Shown here: piece after piece, positions 35,239 through 47,083 of the stretch | Position numbering within the stretch: the stretch's first letter is position 1 | How the letters are laid out: every line of letters starts with the position of its first letter | DNA from: Pezizomycotina sp. ARF18 | Taxonomy: Eukaryota; Ascomycota | Direction of reading: 5' to 3' | Length of the DNA stretch: 64,000 bases | Assembly: GCA_002224055.1 (NCBI GenBank) | Contig: AZLU01000018.1 | Coordinates: 91,147-155,146, forward strand | Made by a program: the position numbers and the translations under genes | Notes under the pieces: generated by a model | What the model saw: only the letters and a program-made list of their open reading frames with translations | Told to the model about the DNA's origin: nothing | Databases searched by the model: none

Positions 35239-38200
35239 TCACAAAACGAGTTTGACACCTCCGCCGTCGTCTTCTGTAGCACTATCGTCCGTCTCTGCTG
35301 AGCTGTCTGCATCTATCATCGGCATTGTCCTCAATTTCCCTTCGTCAGGTTCGATGGCTTTGGCGGTCTCTGCGGGCTTTTCTTTCGTCGGTTCGTCTTG
35401 CACTTGAGTCTTATCCACTGGCTCGTTCTCCACGAGGGTTTCCTTTAGCTATTTTCTCTTCTGCCGGCGGTCGTTGTGTAGGTTTCTCCTCGACGGGGAC
35501 CTCTTGTACCGGAGACTTTTGGCGCCAGTTTATCCTCCATAGGCCGTTCTTCAGCGGACTTTCTCTTCCTCCTTATCATTGTCCAGAGCATCAAATTCCG
35601 CTGAAGATTTCTTGCTAAAGTCGAATATATCCTCTCCGAGAACTTACGCACGCTCTCTCTCGTCCTAGCAGCCTCGAAGTAACCCTTCAGCGTTTCGTAC
35701 TCCGTAATATCCACCGCGCCGCCGAGTCCCGTAACCAAATGCGCGAGCAATGGGGACGAGAGCGCAATCGAATATCGTAAAAACTCCTCTGCTCATCCTT
35801 CTTGCCTGACGACGGGGCTTCTTCCAAAGTACTTATTCAATTCTTAAGCTCCTCCTTCGCCTCCTCTAACACAGAATCATCGACTTTGTCAAGCTTCGAG
35901 TAGGCTGCGTAAGCGGGAACACGCTTATCTTCTGCGTTAGCTCCAACAGGCCAGGTAACTCCGAAAATCCGGAAAGGACACGGCCGAATTCGCACTGGTC
36001 CTTCTTAGGGTCCGGCAGCAGTTGGGTGTACATTTCCGGCGAACCGACCTGCTGCGCGTTACTCGGACGCGTGGTGGAGGCGATGTAGTTCAGTATCGCG
36101 GCTTCGCCTATGACGACCGTCCTAGACGGATCCACGTCGACGAACACCGGCGTCCGCTGCCGGGGGCTAACTTCGCAAAGTGCTTATCCGACAGGTCCGA
36201 CATCTTTAGCGCCTGCTCGCGGTAATTCAACCCTAGCTCCACCAACGCGATCTTAATGCTCAAGCTCGACGGGTGCAGCCTCATAACTCGACGGAGTTTC
36301 CGTCGTCGTGCGCGGCCAGCGTGTAAATCTGCGGCAGCTGCGGCGTTGAAATGCAGCACGTCGAAACCTTTACCGTAGGTTTCGCTCCAGACGAAGTCTG
36401 GGTACGTTTTCCGCCGCGAAGGCGTATATAAGCTCTGGGCTTTTTCTTCGTCGCCGCAGATTGCTTCTCCGGCCGACGACTTCTCCTTGCTCTTCGCGCC
36501 TTGCCCCAATTTTACGCTCGTCTTTAGAAAGGAAGGTGCCGATCTGCCTGAATGTCAAGAGATGCGCTCGCCGTTGTACGCGAGCTCGTGCGGGTTCTTA
36601 AGGTGTGTCGGACGCGGTCCTGCTTGATAGCGTGCGTCCATTTTCTGTTCGTTACGAGGCCCAAGACGAAGAGTGAATTGTGTAGAAGCTTGACGCGCTG
36701 AATGTCTCTCGCCTCGTCACCTTCGGCTACTTCACTGCTGCCGGAGTGGCGGTCACGTATCCTGCATTCTTCTCTTTCTTTTTGGTGATTCTTGTACGGC
36801 TTCTTGGTCCTCAGCGTCATCACCTCTGCGCTCCGAGGGAGACATTGCAGATGTAGGAACCTGAACAATATCGAGCGTTTTATCGGAGTGTTCGGAAAAT
36901 GTAATCCATACCTCCACGGTAGTACTGTATAAAACGTGGTTGACAGGGTGACCTAGCGCCTTTCGACGTGCTTCCTGATCTCCGAGACGGTTCGAGAGAA
37001 TGGCAGTAGTGGTGGGATTCGTCGGCGGATGTCGGATAGATTGGGAAGCTGAAACAAATGTCATTGTTAGAATTTGAATATCTATTACCTTTGAAACGCG
37101 GAGTAAAGCTTTGCATACCTTCCATCCTCCGAAATCTCTCCTTCCAACCGCAACGAGGCGAGGAACCTCGCCGCGCGGTGGTACATTACCCTCCATCTTA
37201 CCTCCTCCTTTAGCCTCTCAAAGGCGTCCACTGCAAGCTCCGGCGGCAGAATATCGGGAATGATTTTCGATCCGTCTTCCAATTCGCCTATGAGTTCACC
37301 GGGACCTACGAACGTGCCAGGAATGACATTCTTCTTCCTGCGGGGAGGCTGTTGCGGCGCATTATTATTGCTGGCCTGTGTGGCGGGGTCAATTATGTTC
37401 TCTGCTGATTCCCTCTTAGGCATTGTTTCAGATCTAGGCTTTTGCGATTCCGTATTGTCGTTGATGTGCTGCTGATATTGTCTTTCGAAGCCTTGTCTGA
37501 AGTTGGGTTGCGGTCGCTTCTTTATGTATTTCCTCCGTCGCAGGATTTTTGGGGCTTGGCGCACGATCCCTATCATTTTTGCCTTTGTTAGTCACAACAC
37601 CAGCAGCGGTAGCAGAACCTGAATCCTTTGTCCTTGCAACCTTGTCATCCGCGACAACCGATACTGGCGATTTAGCCGTGGGTGTGACGGAAGTCTCGGA
37701 ATTTCCAGGATTCGAATCATCTGATTTCGCTAAAGCTTCAGCTTCCCGGGTGCGCTGTCACTCGTCTTCGCAGGATTTTCAGCCTTCACTTCCACTTCGC
37801 TATTAGACTTTTCTGCTTCTGAAGGTTTAACCTTCTGCGCGGAAGGTTCGTTCGTAGCTGCGTTTGGGTCGCGGTCGGTTCCGGTTTCTTAACGGAAATG
37901 CGTCTCCTCACTACGATCGGTTTCCTTTCAACCCTCTGTTGGGAAGCGGTCTGGCCTGATCCTGCTTTGGCGGGGTTTCAGATTCAGTACTATCCTTTGC
38001 TGACGGAGTCGGAGCTGCCGCAGTTGCCTGCCTTGGCGCTGCACAGGTTCGCTATCGTTTGTGGCGCTGATGCTAGTGCGGACACCGGGTCGGCTTTCGC
38101 GCGCGCTGCCGGTTCGGCGGCAGCTTGTGGATTTGCTTTAACGGCAGTCTGCCCTCTACCTTAGTAGAAACAGGTAATTTAGCTAGAGGTTGAGATTTCG

Positions 38201-39791
38201 ATTCCACCTTCGCCTCTGACTTGGCGGTAGCCTTTGCGTCTTCCCTAGTAGGAGTTTCGTCTCTTGTTCGGTCGCCGTCTTGGGCTGTGGCTTGTCGGGA
38301 ATCTGCGCTTCGTGGCGACCTTATCTTTGTCCGGTTCCTTTGGAACTTCCTTTTTGAGCGTCGGCAGCTGCAAGTGTAACCGTTGGCGCCTTCGCTTTGG
38401 CGACGTCCTTTTGTCAGACGGTTTGTTATTGTTGGTGGCGGTGTCCTTGGATCGTTGACTGGCGGACCTTTGGACGAAGTTTGCGGGTGGCTTTTGTTCT
38501 ACGGGTGATTTCGACGCGGAGGATCGCGCAGTTATCGGCCGTTTCATCAGATAGGATAGCGCGCTTGGTTTCTTAAGTATCTTCGCCTTGAGCGCTAAGA
38601 ATTCGTCATGTTCCTTGTCACTGTCCTCGTCTTCGTCATCATCGGATCCGACTTCCAGCTCGAGCGCCTTGAGGCTCGCGGCGATAGATGCGCTGATGAT
38701 AGAGGACGCGTCATCGGGTGAGATTTTTGCTTCGCCCGCGGTGCAGCATCCTCGTCGTCCTCTTCCTCTAATTCTGAGTCTGAATTTGTAGCCGTGCCCT
38801 TCGCATTGTTCTCGCTGATCTTGAGGCTCTCGACTAGTTTTTCTAACGTTTCTTCGTCGACGGTCGGATTCGCGATCATCTCCTCGCCGACGACCTGGGC
38901 TGCTTCCTCCTTGTGTTCCCCTTTCCCTTCTACGACCTTGATGAGCAGCTCGACGGTCCGCAGCTGGTCGACCCCGAAATTGTTCTTCATCATGCTGCAG
39001 GCGTTCTCGTGCCGTTCTTTATCCGTGTACGACACGCAATCTGACAATACCCACATCATAAACCCGTAGCGGGACGCATCCGACACCGTCGCAAAGATTG
39101 AAGAATTCGTGTTCGCGCCGGCGATGTACAGCTCCGTCACCATCCTGCTCCTCAGCGTCAACACCAAACTACCTTCTTCAAACGCAGAATAACAAGTCTT
39201 CGTGATCGTCCTGTCCGTCGGCTCTATGAACTTTGTAATCTCTGAGACGAAATTCGCGCTCTCGCTCCCAGCGGTTAAAAACCCTTTGTTATCCGACGCG
39301 AATTTCTTGCTCAAGAAGGCGTCGGGATCCTTTAACAGCGGCGACCCGTCGTCTGCTTCTATTACTTTATCCTCCCGATCAATTCTGCGGGAGTTATCGG
39401 CGTCTTCGAACCCGTGCCGTATCGCTGCCCCGTCGTCGCTGCACACGTCCGCGCTCAACAACCCCAGCTTATCTTGTATCTCCGCCGTGTGCGCGCTCTT
39501 CTCCGCGGTACGGGAATCGCGGCTCTCCTTATACTCCGTCTTGATCCAAAGCACGTCACCCCCAGACCTCCTGAAAGAAGGCAAGAGCTTCCTGAATTTT
39601 TCGCGATCTGCGTCGTTAACTCCGCTGAACCTGGCATCGGTCCGGACGGGCGTAGGAAGCCCTCCTGGCAGTCGATTACCAGGAGGGCGGCGGGGCTTAA
39701 GCTTTGTCGGTGCCCGCGCAATCAGACTCGCGAAAGGTGACGGGAGCGGAGCCGCAGTCGGAGCCGCCGTTGTCTTTCCTGGCGGCGGCAT
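35239..39791 (-). CDS. Composite protein: unknown N-terminal region, linker, AlkB-like dioxygenase, GST-like domain
   Basis: Starts MPPPGKTTAAPTAAP at 39791. Residues about 1-330 have no family I recognise (GSLVLTLRSRMVTELYIAGA, YGFMMWVLSDCVSYTDKE), then an acidic patch. About 1 kb of Lys/Ser/Pro-rich linker leads to an AlkB-type Fe(II)/2-oxoglutarate dioxygenase (about 37330-36450). That domain shows PGELIGELEDG, ILPPELAVDAFERLKEEVRW, GHPVNHVLIQYYRGG, the iron-binding EHSDKTLDI (HxD), HNSLFVLGLVTNRKW, the distal His in THAIKQD, and SLTFRQIGTFLS with the 2OG-binding Arg. Directly after YGKGFDVLHF comes a GST thioredoxin-like fold, HPSSLSIKIALVELGLNY and GEAAILNYIAS, then a helical and acidic tail ending near 35239. 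Slips occur, for instance an extra base in the iron site (36896-36899) and one near 38740. AlkB enzymes repair or demethylate alkylated nucleic acids or proteins. The N-terminal region could be a separate gene, but no intergenic-looking gap separates them. Confidence 0.65.
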
Positions 39792-42504
39792 GGCTTTGCT
39801 CGCGGTGTGGGTTTTTAAATTTTATCTCGGCCGTATGGTAAAAAACGTGAAACGTGATAGGTAGATGTGTTTGAAATGGATCCGATATACTCGACAATCG
39901 GACACAAAAAAAAAAGAAAGATAGAATGGCTCTATCGGTAAGAATTGTGTTCTAGGAAAAAGAATACGTCTTCCAGTTCCTATGAGAACCTCAGATCGGA
40001 GAAGAACAGAGCCTCCCCGTGAAGAGGGAAAAAGAAGGAGAAGAAGAAGAAAAGGAAGATTCGAGAAGAATTAAAAAAAAAAAAAAAGGAACTAGATGTT
40101 CAACAAAAACGGTTCGCCTAAAAGAAAATATATATATATATATATATTGAAAATAAAAGGCAACAACCACCGTCTTCTGCTCTTCCTGCAGGCTGCAAGA
40201 CCGTTAGACGCCCCGAATCACAACTGCCATGTTCTCAAGCCCTAAAACATCGGCAACCCTTTTGCGAATATGACGATATAACTCTGCCGTTAGATTGTTT
40301 GAAAGAAAAGAAAGAAAGTAAGGATGTTGTAAGTACGGTCTGGTCTGTGTTGGATATTCTCCTACCACCGTTCCTTTAGACTTTGTGCGTTGGTAGATGG
40401 GCTGTTGTATTAAAAATTGGAGCAAATCTATTATTAAAGAAGGATAGTGTGTGGACTCTTGCGGTGGTGCCTGGCTTGGGAGAAATAGAAACAAAAAAAA
40501 AAAGAAAAAAAAGAAAAAAGAAAAGATAATAATATGATACACGCACGCCAGAGATAATAGGGATAAAGGCAAGGGAAAAGGGAATTAAGCTGTAGTTAGC
40601 GTCTCTTAGTCCCCTCTGAGCTTTGAGGTGTCCACTCTTCTTGCCTCTGCCCGTGTCCGCCCGAAAGCAGTCTAGAGCGCCTACGGCAACGGCAAGGGGG
40701 TAGAAGGAAAAGGGCTAGAAGGAAGAAAAAAGAAAGAGATAGATATTAAGAGTGCTACAGCAGAGGCAGCAGGGAAGAGAGCTAGGGACGTTCTGCGGCT
40801 GAAACTGGTGCCAAAATCGATTGAGCCAGTGAGTAATGGGGGGAACTAGTGTCGTTTGGACCCGGGGAGACGGGAATTTGCAATATTTTTGCGGAGAAGG
40901 GAAATGGAAAGAAGCAGCGGTAGAAGTCTAAAAGAAAAAACCTTCGAAGATTATCATTTTGTCGTCTATCCGTTGCGTTTTTATACTAGTTTGAGAAGGG
41001 GGAAAGTGACAATCTTAAGGGTCCGTCTACTATTACTGGGATGAAATGGATATAGACGATGACCGTCTTGGAGTATAGACATGAAATTGCACGGAAAAAT
41101 CTACATCGTGGAATTTGATTCGCAAAGGGAAAGGAACAGAAAAAAACAAAATAAGCGAATGTCCAAAATGTCGTCCGTCGACAAGGATCTACACAATAAA
41201 CTGACTCGACGAGATATCTTTTTTTTTAATTTCTAATCTAACACGGCCAATACGCTCATATTGCAGTAGATAAAAAAAATAGAAAATAGAAAGAAAGAGA
41301 TTCTCTTCTAGTATAGTATCGCAAATTTCTATCAATATATCCGGATCATTATCGTCCCATGTTTCCCGCTTTAATTTCTTTTCCTTTTTCCTTTTTTTTT
41401 TGGTTTCGTTTATTGGTTTGAGGGGTGCCTGGATTCGGCCCCACGCGCGCCGCTGCTGTCTCCATGCTTGTCATTGCCATTGTCATTGATACTGTTCTCC
41501 CCGGGGTGTCCGGAATGTTCCGATATGGCGGCAGAACGGTCAAACATGCAAAAAAGATTTGCAAATGGGCGCCCCCCCACGGGGGTTGAAAGTCCAACTC
41601 GATAGTGAATGGGGTGCGCACGGATGGCCGCAATGGGGGTCTACCCTACCCTACCACTCGCGAGCGAATTCACTCATTTAAAAAAATATATCATGTCGCG
41701 AGACAGACCGTAGGGCATGTAACGGTTCCCCTTCTCGGAAACAAACTGGAAACTCTTTGAGAAACCCCCCCCCCCCCAAAGGAACAACTCGATGCAAAGC
41801 GAGTCATGATCAGGACGGATAAATCAAAAAAGAATGCAACGCAAAGTAGGCAGATCATTGGTAATATAAAAGTAATATAGCAATAAAACCTTGGTTAAAG
41901 GAACAAGAGGACGGTTGTCGTACGTGTAGCATCTGCATGCAGTGAGAAAAGGAACGCGAAGATGATACGACACCGTGGAAGAAATATCGCTACCCTTCTT
42001 GGGGTGTAAGTGCCCGAACAAAGTACCGGCCGGCGCTAAGCGCAGGCTAAATCCGCTCCACTATAACGACGGGCTTGTTAGGAATATAGAGGGCAGTATA
42101 CGACGGAAAAAAGAAAAGAGAAGAAGTTTGTGAGCGGCAGTGTCAGTTTCACGAACGACATTTTGGCAAACGAATAGGAAAACGGCAAGCGGAAGGAAAA
42201 ATATGAGAAAGATTATCAAACACGAACACCAAAGGATAGTCGGCCCTCCAATGCATCATACGATCCCAAAATTAGAAGAATAACATACATGTTCCTGTAA
42301 AAAAAAAAAACTTGTAAGACGCCGCAAATTCAAACGCTAATGAGGGTAAAGAGGAAAAAGAATGAACAGAAGTATAAGCCCGGATGAAGAATATACGGAG
42401 CAGGGTATTACAAATATAGTACTAATACAAAGAAAAAAAATGCGAAAGGGGAAATGTGGGTCAGAAGTGAAAGAGGTGAAAGAGAAAACGGAAAAGGAGT
42501 GTCA
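39792..42504. other. Intergenic 2.7 kb
   Basis: Upstream of the AlkB/GST gene and 3' of the SRAP gene. Purine-rich GAAA/GAAG tracts lie at about 40025-40090 and 40480-40530, a (TA)n at about 40130-40147, poly-C (13) at 41765-41777 and a CCCTACCCTACC short repeat at about 41643-41655. A 122-residue minus frame (40204-40572) is mostly homopolymer-driven. No gene supported. Confidence 0.5.
41765..41777. repeat. Poly-C run of 13
   Basis: Thirteen consecutive C, read directly; one of three long poly-C tracts in the window. Confidence 0.9.
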
Positions 42505-44331
42505 TCACTTCTTGCTGAAGAAGCTGGTGATGCTCGTGTTCTTTAGGTCCTTAGCGTCAGGTGACGTTTTCTGCTTCTTACTTGGCGACGAGAATGGGTT
42601 CCCAGCCTTCTTAGGGGAGGAACCGAGTGTCGAGCTGCTATAGTAAGAGCCCTGCTGCGATTTAACAGGGGATGGCGACTTTGTAGGTGATAACTGGAGC
42701 ATTTGCATAGAAGAATCCGGCGTGAGGTCGCTAAACTTTCGTTTTGCAGACTTCGGCGTGAATGTGGAGTTGTTTCGTGGGAGACCGATGCGGTGACAGT
42801 TTCGAAGGATCTGGGGCGGCATTAAGGCGGCAGCATCGACATCTTCTTCCGGGGTTTCCTTTGGCCTCTCGTCTCCGTCTTCAGGACATCCCCGTTTTCC
42901 TCAACAGTCGCCTTTTCGACGAAGATCCTCTTTTTCAGTTTTGATGTCTTCCGACGACGATTATCTTTGCCTTGAGCTCCTCCACCTTGCCTTCTTCCTT
43001 GAGCTCCTCCTAGTCTCCTCTTTGTGATCCTCTTTAGTTTCCTCTTCGTTCTCTCCCTCGATTTCCTTTCCTTCTTCTCCTTTAATCTCCTTTACTTTAT
43101 CCTCCGCTTTGGCAGAGGTCTTCTTGTTCCCCGCAGCGAAGAAGTTCTTGATATTACTCTTGTTCTCCTTGCTGTCAAGCGGGACAATGAACAGCGGCGA
43201 ATTATTACCAACTTTCCCGACTTCCTTCTTGACCTGGTATGTCTCTAAACCAGACTTTTCGTAGGGTTTAAGGAGCTTTTTGCAACTCCATGTCCCACTT
43301 CCGCGTCGGATCCAACCACATCTGATCTCAGGGGAACCGGGATCGAAGATAACCGGCATACGATCGTGTAAGAAAGAAAGCTGTTTCGAGGATGATGTTG
43401 TAATTATAGAGTAGGTGTATAGTTCATCTTTGGCATCTACGGTACACGGAGTTAGTCTCACAATCTTCCATACCTGATTGATAAAAGACATACGAAGAAA
43501 CACGCCAGCACTAACCTTCATACTGACGCTATCCCAAAGCCCCGCCATACACAGCAACTTCCTGTCTGTTCTCTTGGTGTAATGCGGAACTTATCTTTTC
43601 CTTTGGTCAACCATTCGAAGAAGCCTTGCGCCAGGACGATACACCGCTTTTTATTCTTCATCGTCGTCCACATTCCTTTGTTGTCGAACAGCGAGTCGTC
43701 ACGGCAATTGATCGTCTTCAGCATGGAGGCGTAGTCCGGGTTGCGCTTAGTCCAGAATGGAATCAGGCCTGCATGAAATTAGATAAACAATCAGTATTAA
43801 CGATAATAGATTAATATTTCTTCCTCTTCCCCCTCATAGAAACAACCGAGGAATGCAATCTCAACGTTTTTGATATTTATATCGGAGATTATCTTTTCAC
43901 TTGACATACCCCACTTCATCGGAGATAACACATATTTGATCTTCTTATTGGTTGCCGCTGGTGTATCGTCGTTGATGTCGTCACGTTCCTCGTCGTTTTC
44001 ATCGTCTGCATTCCCCTGATCATCGACGGCTCCATCCGACGCATCATTATCACCTGCAGCAGCTCGGCTTCCGCCCCCACCTCCGCCTTCTATGACTGCT
44101 CGGTAGACTGGTTCGAAGTATCCAGGCGCAACGTTGTAGGATTGCCTCACGGCGTCGTCAGGGGGAAGTTCCTCATCTACGTTCATTCCGTCCATTTCCA
44201 ATTGCTCACGGATCAAGGCCATCCGCTGATGAACAAGACGTCATTTTTAAATAGCAAAAAATCCAACTAAATTTCATCGACAAGAATCTCAAAGATTGAC
44301 TTACGATGGCCATAGCATATCGTCCACACAT
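42505..44331 (-). CDS. SRAP-domain protein (HMCES/YedK type)
   Basis: SRAP proteins form a DNA-protein crosslink with abasic sites in single-stranded DNA through Cys2. Here exon 1 (44331-44305) encodes MCGRYAMAI, placing that Cys at position 2, with a GTAAGT donor. Exon 2 (44225-43910) has SYNVAPGYFEPVYRA, a Gly/Asp-rich insert (GGGGGGSRAAAGDNDASD) not usual in the core fold, and VLSPMKWG. Exon 3 (from 43768) reads NPDYASMLKTINCRDDSLF and CIVLAQGFFEWLTKGKDK; later come LYTYSIITTSSSKQLSFLHD (catalytic-type His), RMPVI and EVGKVGNNSP. An acidic/Lys-rich tail follows with SNIKNFFA and ends SITSFFSKK, TGA at 42505-42507; both resemble PCNA-binding PIP boxes. One-base slips near 43580 (KDK to PHYTKRT) and about 43325/43285 break the frame without loss of family sequence. 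Shares a 432-bp divergent upstream region with the TPR gene. Confidence 0.9.
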
Positions 44332-44763
44332 CTTGGACGACTTTCGTTAGTTGTCGCTGTTGATTTGGTAGTTCTTAGGATATCTTCTCTGAAGGATTAA
44401 GGTGTTAGAGACATCATTGTGATTGAGAAAGGGCGAAGTTTTAAGAAGGACCTGGTGAAAGTTCCGATCTAGAATTTTTCTGGGCTGTGTGTGTGTGAGA
44501 GATAAATTGCGACGTAATTTACGCGTGAAAGGAGAAGGAAAAAACGTGATATACCATTGGGCCGCAGCCTAAAAAAAGAGGAAACCCCGAGCGAAAAAAA
44601 AGGCGCAAAAGTTCCGATTCCGGTCGTGCAAAGAGCCTCAGTTCATACAGCACGCTCTTCTTGTTGCAGCTATTTTTATATTTTAACAGCTCGTCGGCTT
44701 CAATTGCAAGCTTCTACAAATGTAATCAACTTATCAATTTCACACAATGAACATCTGTCGGAC
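44332..44763. promoter_or_regulatory. Divergent promoter region, SRAP gene / TPR gene
   Basis: The 432 bp between the SRAP start (minus, 44331) and the chosen start of the TPR gene (plus, 44764) must serve both genes. It includes an ACCATTGG (inverted CCAAT-like) at about 44553-44560. No further site is certain. Confidence 0.4.
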
Positions 44764-46277
44764 ATGTCTACGAACTGGGATCCTGCAAAAATTCATCGAC
44801 TTTATCTAGAAGGACATTACAGAGGTCGCTACGGGAAGCCCCATTCACCCGTTCCAACCTGCTCGAAATGTGCCGTCAAGGAACTACAGCCACTACGACC
44901 GTCGCCCTCTAGAAGGACGGAGAAGCATTTTAGCTTCCAAACATGGAGGGATTCGTGGCGCAGAAGCCCCGGAATCGCTACATTCGGCGCCTTTTTGTAC
45001 CTGCTACTCGTCTCGTTCATTGACTTCATTCCTGTAAATTTTGCATTTTCTTTTTACCTCACTAACGACTCAATTTATAGGATCGGAAGCGCAGTCTTCG
45101 TGATCGGCTACTCCAGCTACAGATACTACCAGCAAGTAATGAAGCGCCTCAGCAGCCGATATCCTCAAAAGGTAGAAGAGCACATCCGCCGAGGGCTGTA
45201 CTACAAATTTAAAGACGACTACCCGAGGCGATTCGACATTTCCAAGCTGCGATCCGCCTCGTTCCTGCGTTCGACTTAGATCCCACGAGCGACGAAGTTA
45301 CGGGGTTAAATATCATGTTCGCAACCGTGTTCGCTGAAGCAAAAATGGAGAGTGAAGGGATACTAGTGCTTGAGAAGACAAGGGATGAGCTGCTGATAGC
45401 GTTGGACGAGCGTCGCCTGGAGCTCGGGGAGAAGAGGAGGGCAGAGGCCATGGCGAAATGTATTGGGATCGGGAGGCTGTTGAGTAAGATGTACATGGAT
45501 ACGGGGATATAGGGAAAGCTGAGAATAGCTTGATATGGGCTATTGACACGGCGAAGAAGGAGAAGGAGGTGCAGGATGCGCTGTGGCCGGATGAAATGAT
45601 TGGTGCACTATTTGAGCGTATGTTCCTTATTGTCTCAAATTTAAGCGCGAGACCATCGAGCTAACGATGATGGAAAAGAGCTGGCTGATTTTTATCAGGC
45701 AACTAAGCGTCCTGCTGAGGCCACACCTCTATACCTCGAAGCCCTGACACATATTCCTCACCAATTTGCCACTCTGCTGTCCTCAGTAAGCATTGCGCAC
45801 CCATTTTTACGCTTACTTGTTCGAACAATACTGACCCTTTTCCAGTGAACAACGTTGGTACATGTATGCTCCAAACTCCAATACCGCAGCATGCCGCTAT
45901 CAGTCCAGCGAGCAACAGGAAGCGGCGAAGAAATGGCACCAGAAAGCGATAGAGATTAGTACGCATATAAAGCCGCCGAAACGAACACCAGAGTGCGACG
46001 TGCTTGTATCATCAACATGCTGAACCTCGGGCAGCTGGAGCAGAAGCTCGGGAACATAGGAGAAGCGAGGAAGCAATTCCTGGACGCTGAGAACTTATCC
46101 AGGACGCACGGCCTCACCGAGTGGAAAGAGACGGCAGAATCACTATTGCAGAGCTTGAGCAGACCAAGCGGCGTGATACGAGCTCAGCCTTATCAGAACA
46201 TGTCGCTTCAATATGTGATTAACGTAATAAACGGGAAGAAAACAAAACTTGTTTCGCCAAAATTTTTTAGGTATTGA
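44764..46277 (+). CDS. Mitochondrial-type membrane protein with TPR-like helices (Mgr3-like)
   Basis: From the first in-frame ATG (44764) the protein reads MSTNWDPAKIHRLYLEGHYR. A membrane segment (GIATFGAFLYLLLVSFIDF) precedes a 48-nt intron (about 45033-45080, GTAAAT donor, CTAAC branch, TTATAG). It continues YYQQVMKRLSSRYPQKVEEH, then TPR-like helices: HIRRGLYYKFKDDYP, TGLNIMFATVFAEAKMESEG, LEKTRDELLIALDERRLELG, LNLGQLEQKLGNIGEARKQF. Length (about 400 residues), single membrane span and repeat order recall Mgr3, an adaptor of the mitochondrial i-AAA protease, but I cannot prove this. Several frame changes in 45270-45990 reflect two or more introns plus probable slips. The open frame extends upstream to 44557 without an ATG, so the N-terminus (and any import sequence) is uncertain; an ATG at 44747 is in another frame. 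Confidence 0.55.
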
Positions 46278-46987
46278 ATCTCGCCTAAGTCAGACGGGTA
46301 TTCCGAAGTGTGCTGAGCACCGCCTCGCAGACCGCTTGGATCATGTACCCAAATTGAGGCAGCGAAACTTTAACCGGAAGACAGCAGAACCGAGATTGGA
46401 ACATCACGGAAATTTCCACAACATCTGATATATTAATATAATAAGCAGGAATAAGGAGAATATCTTTAATTCCAAATTGACCACGTCTCTGTTGGGTGAA
46501 TTTTCATAGTTCGCCAATCAATTTTCATCCCGTGGGCGGCTACCGGAGCCCACCCTGCAGCGCTTACGGAGTTGCACTCGCGGTCTTGGGTTTAAACTCA
46601 ACTAGCTGTTTCAGCCCTAGCTGACTAGCCTGGCTCTCTTAGCACCTGCACGGATCCTATAAGCCCCAAAGAGCCTTCTAAGTTGCTTCCCAATGCAAGA
46701 GCCAATAGCTATAATGCCTCTTTGTTAATCAAACTTGAGAAACCCGACGAATCGCAAGCCCGAGTGTCTGCAGCATCGGCAAGAGCTATTTAGACACGAG
46801 AGCTTAGATAATTGTTGGGTACTGCTTTCTACGTACGAATATACACAGGCAAATTTTTAACAGGAGTGAGAGAAAAGAGGGGCCAAATATTTTTAGTGCG
46901 AAACAAGAAAATATACGTGATTATTCTCAGCAAAAAAAAAAAAAATATCAAGTAGCAGTTAGCCCCGCCTTTTGCCCATTCCCGTCA

Positions 46988-47029
<42 letters not shown>

Positions 47030-47044
47030 AAAACGCAGAGAAAA

Positions 47045-47083
<39 letters not shown>

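Noticed and set aside
40204-40572. 122-residue minus-strand open frame ending NNLTAELYRHIRKRVADVLG
   Set aside because: The last 30 residues look protein-like, but the first part is a run of Phe from a poly-A/T tract, and nothing nearby continues it. Too weak to call.
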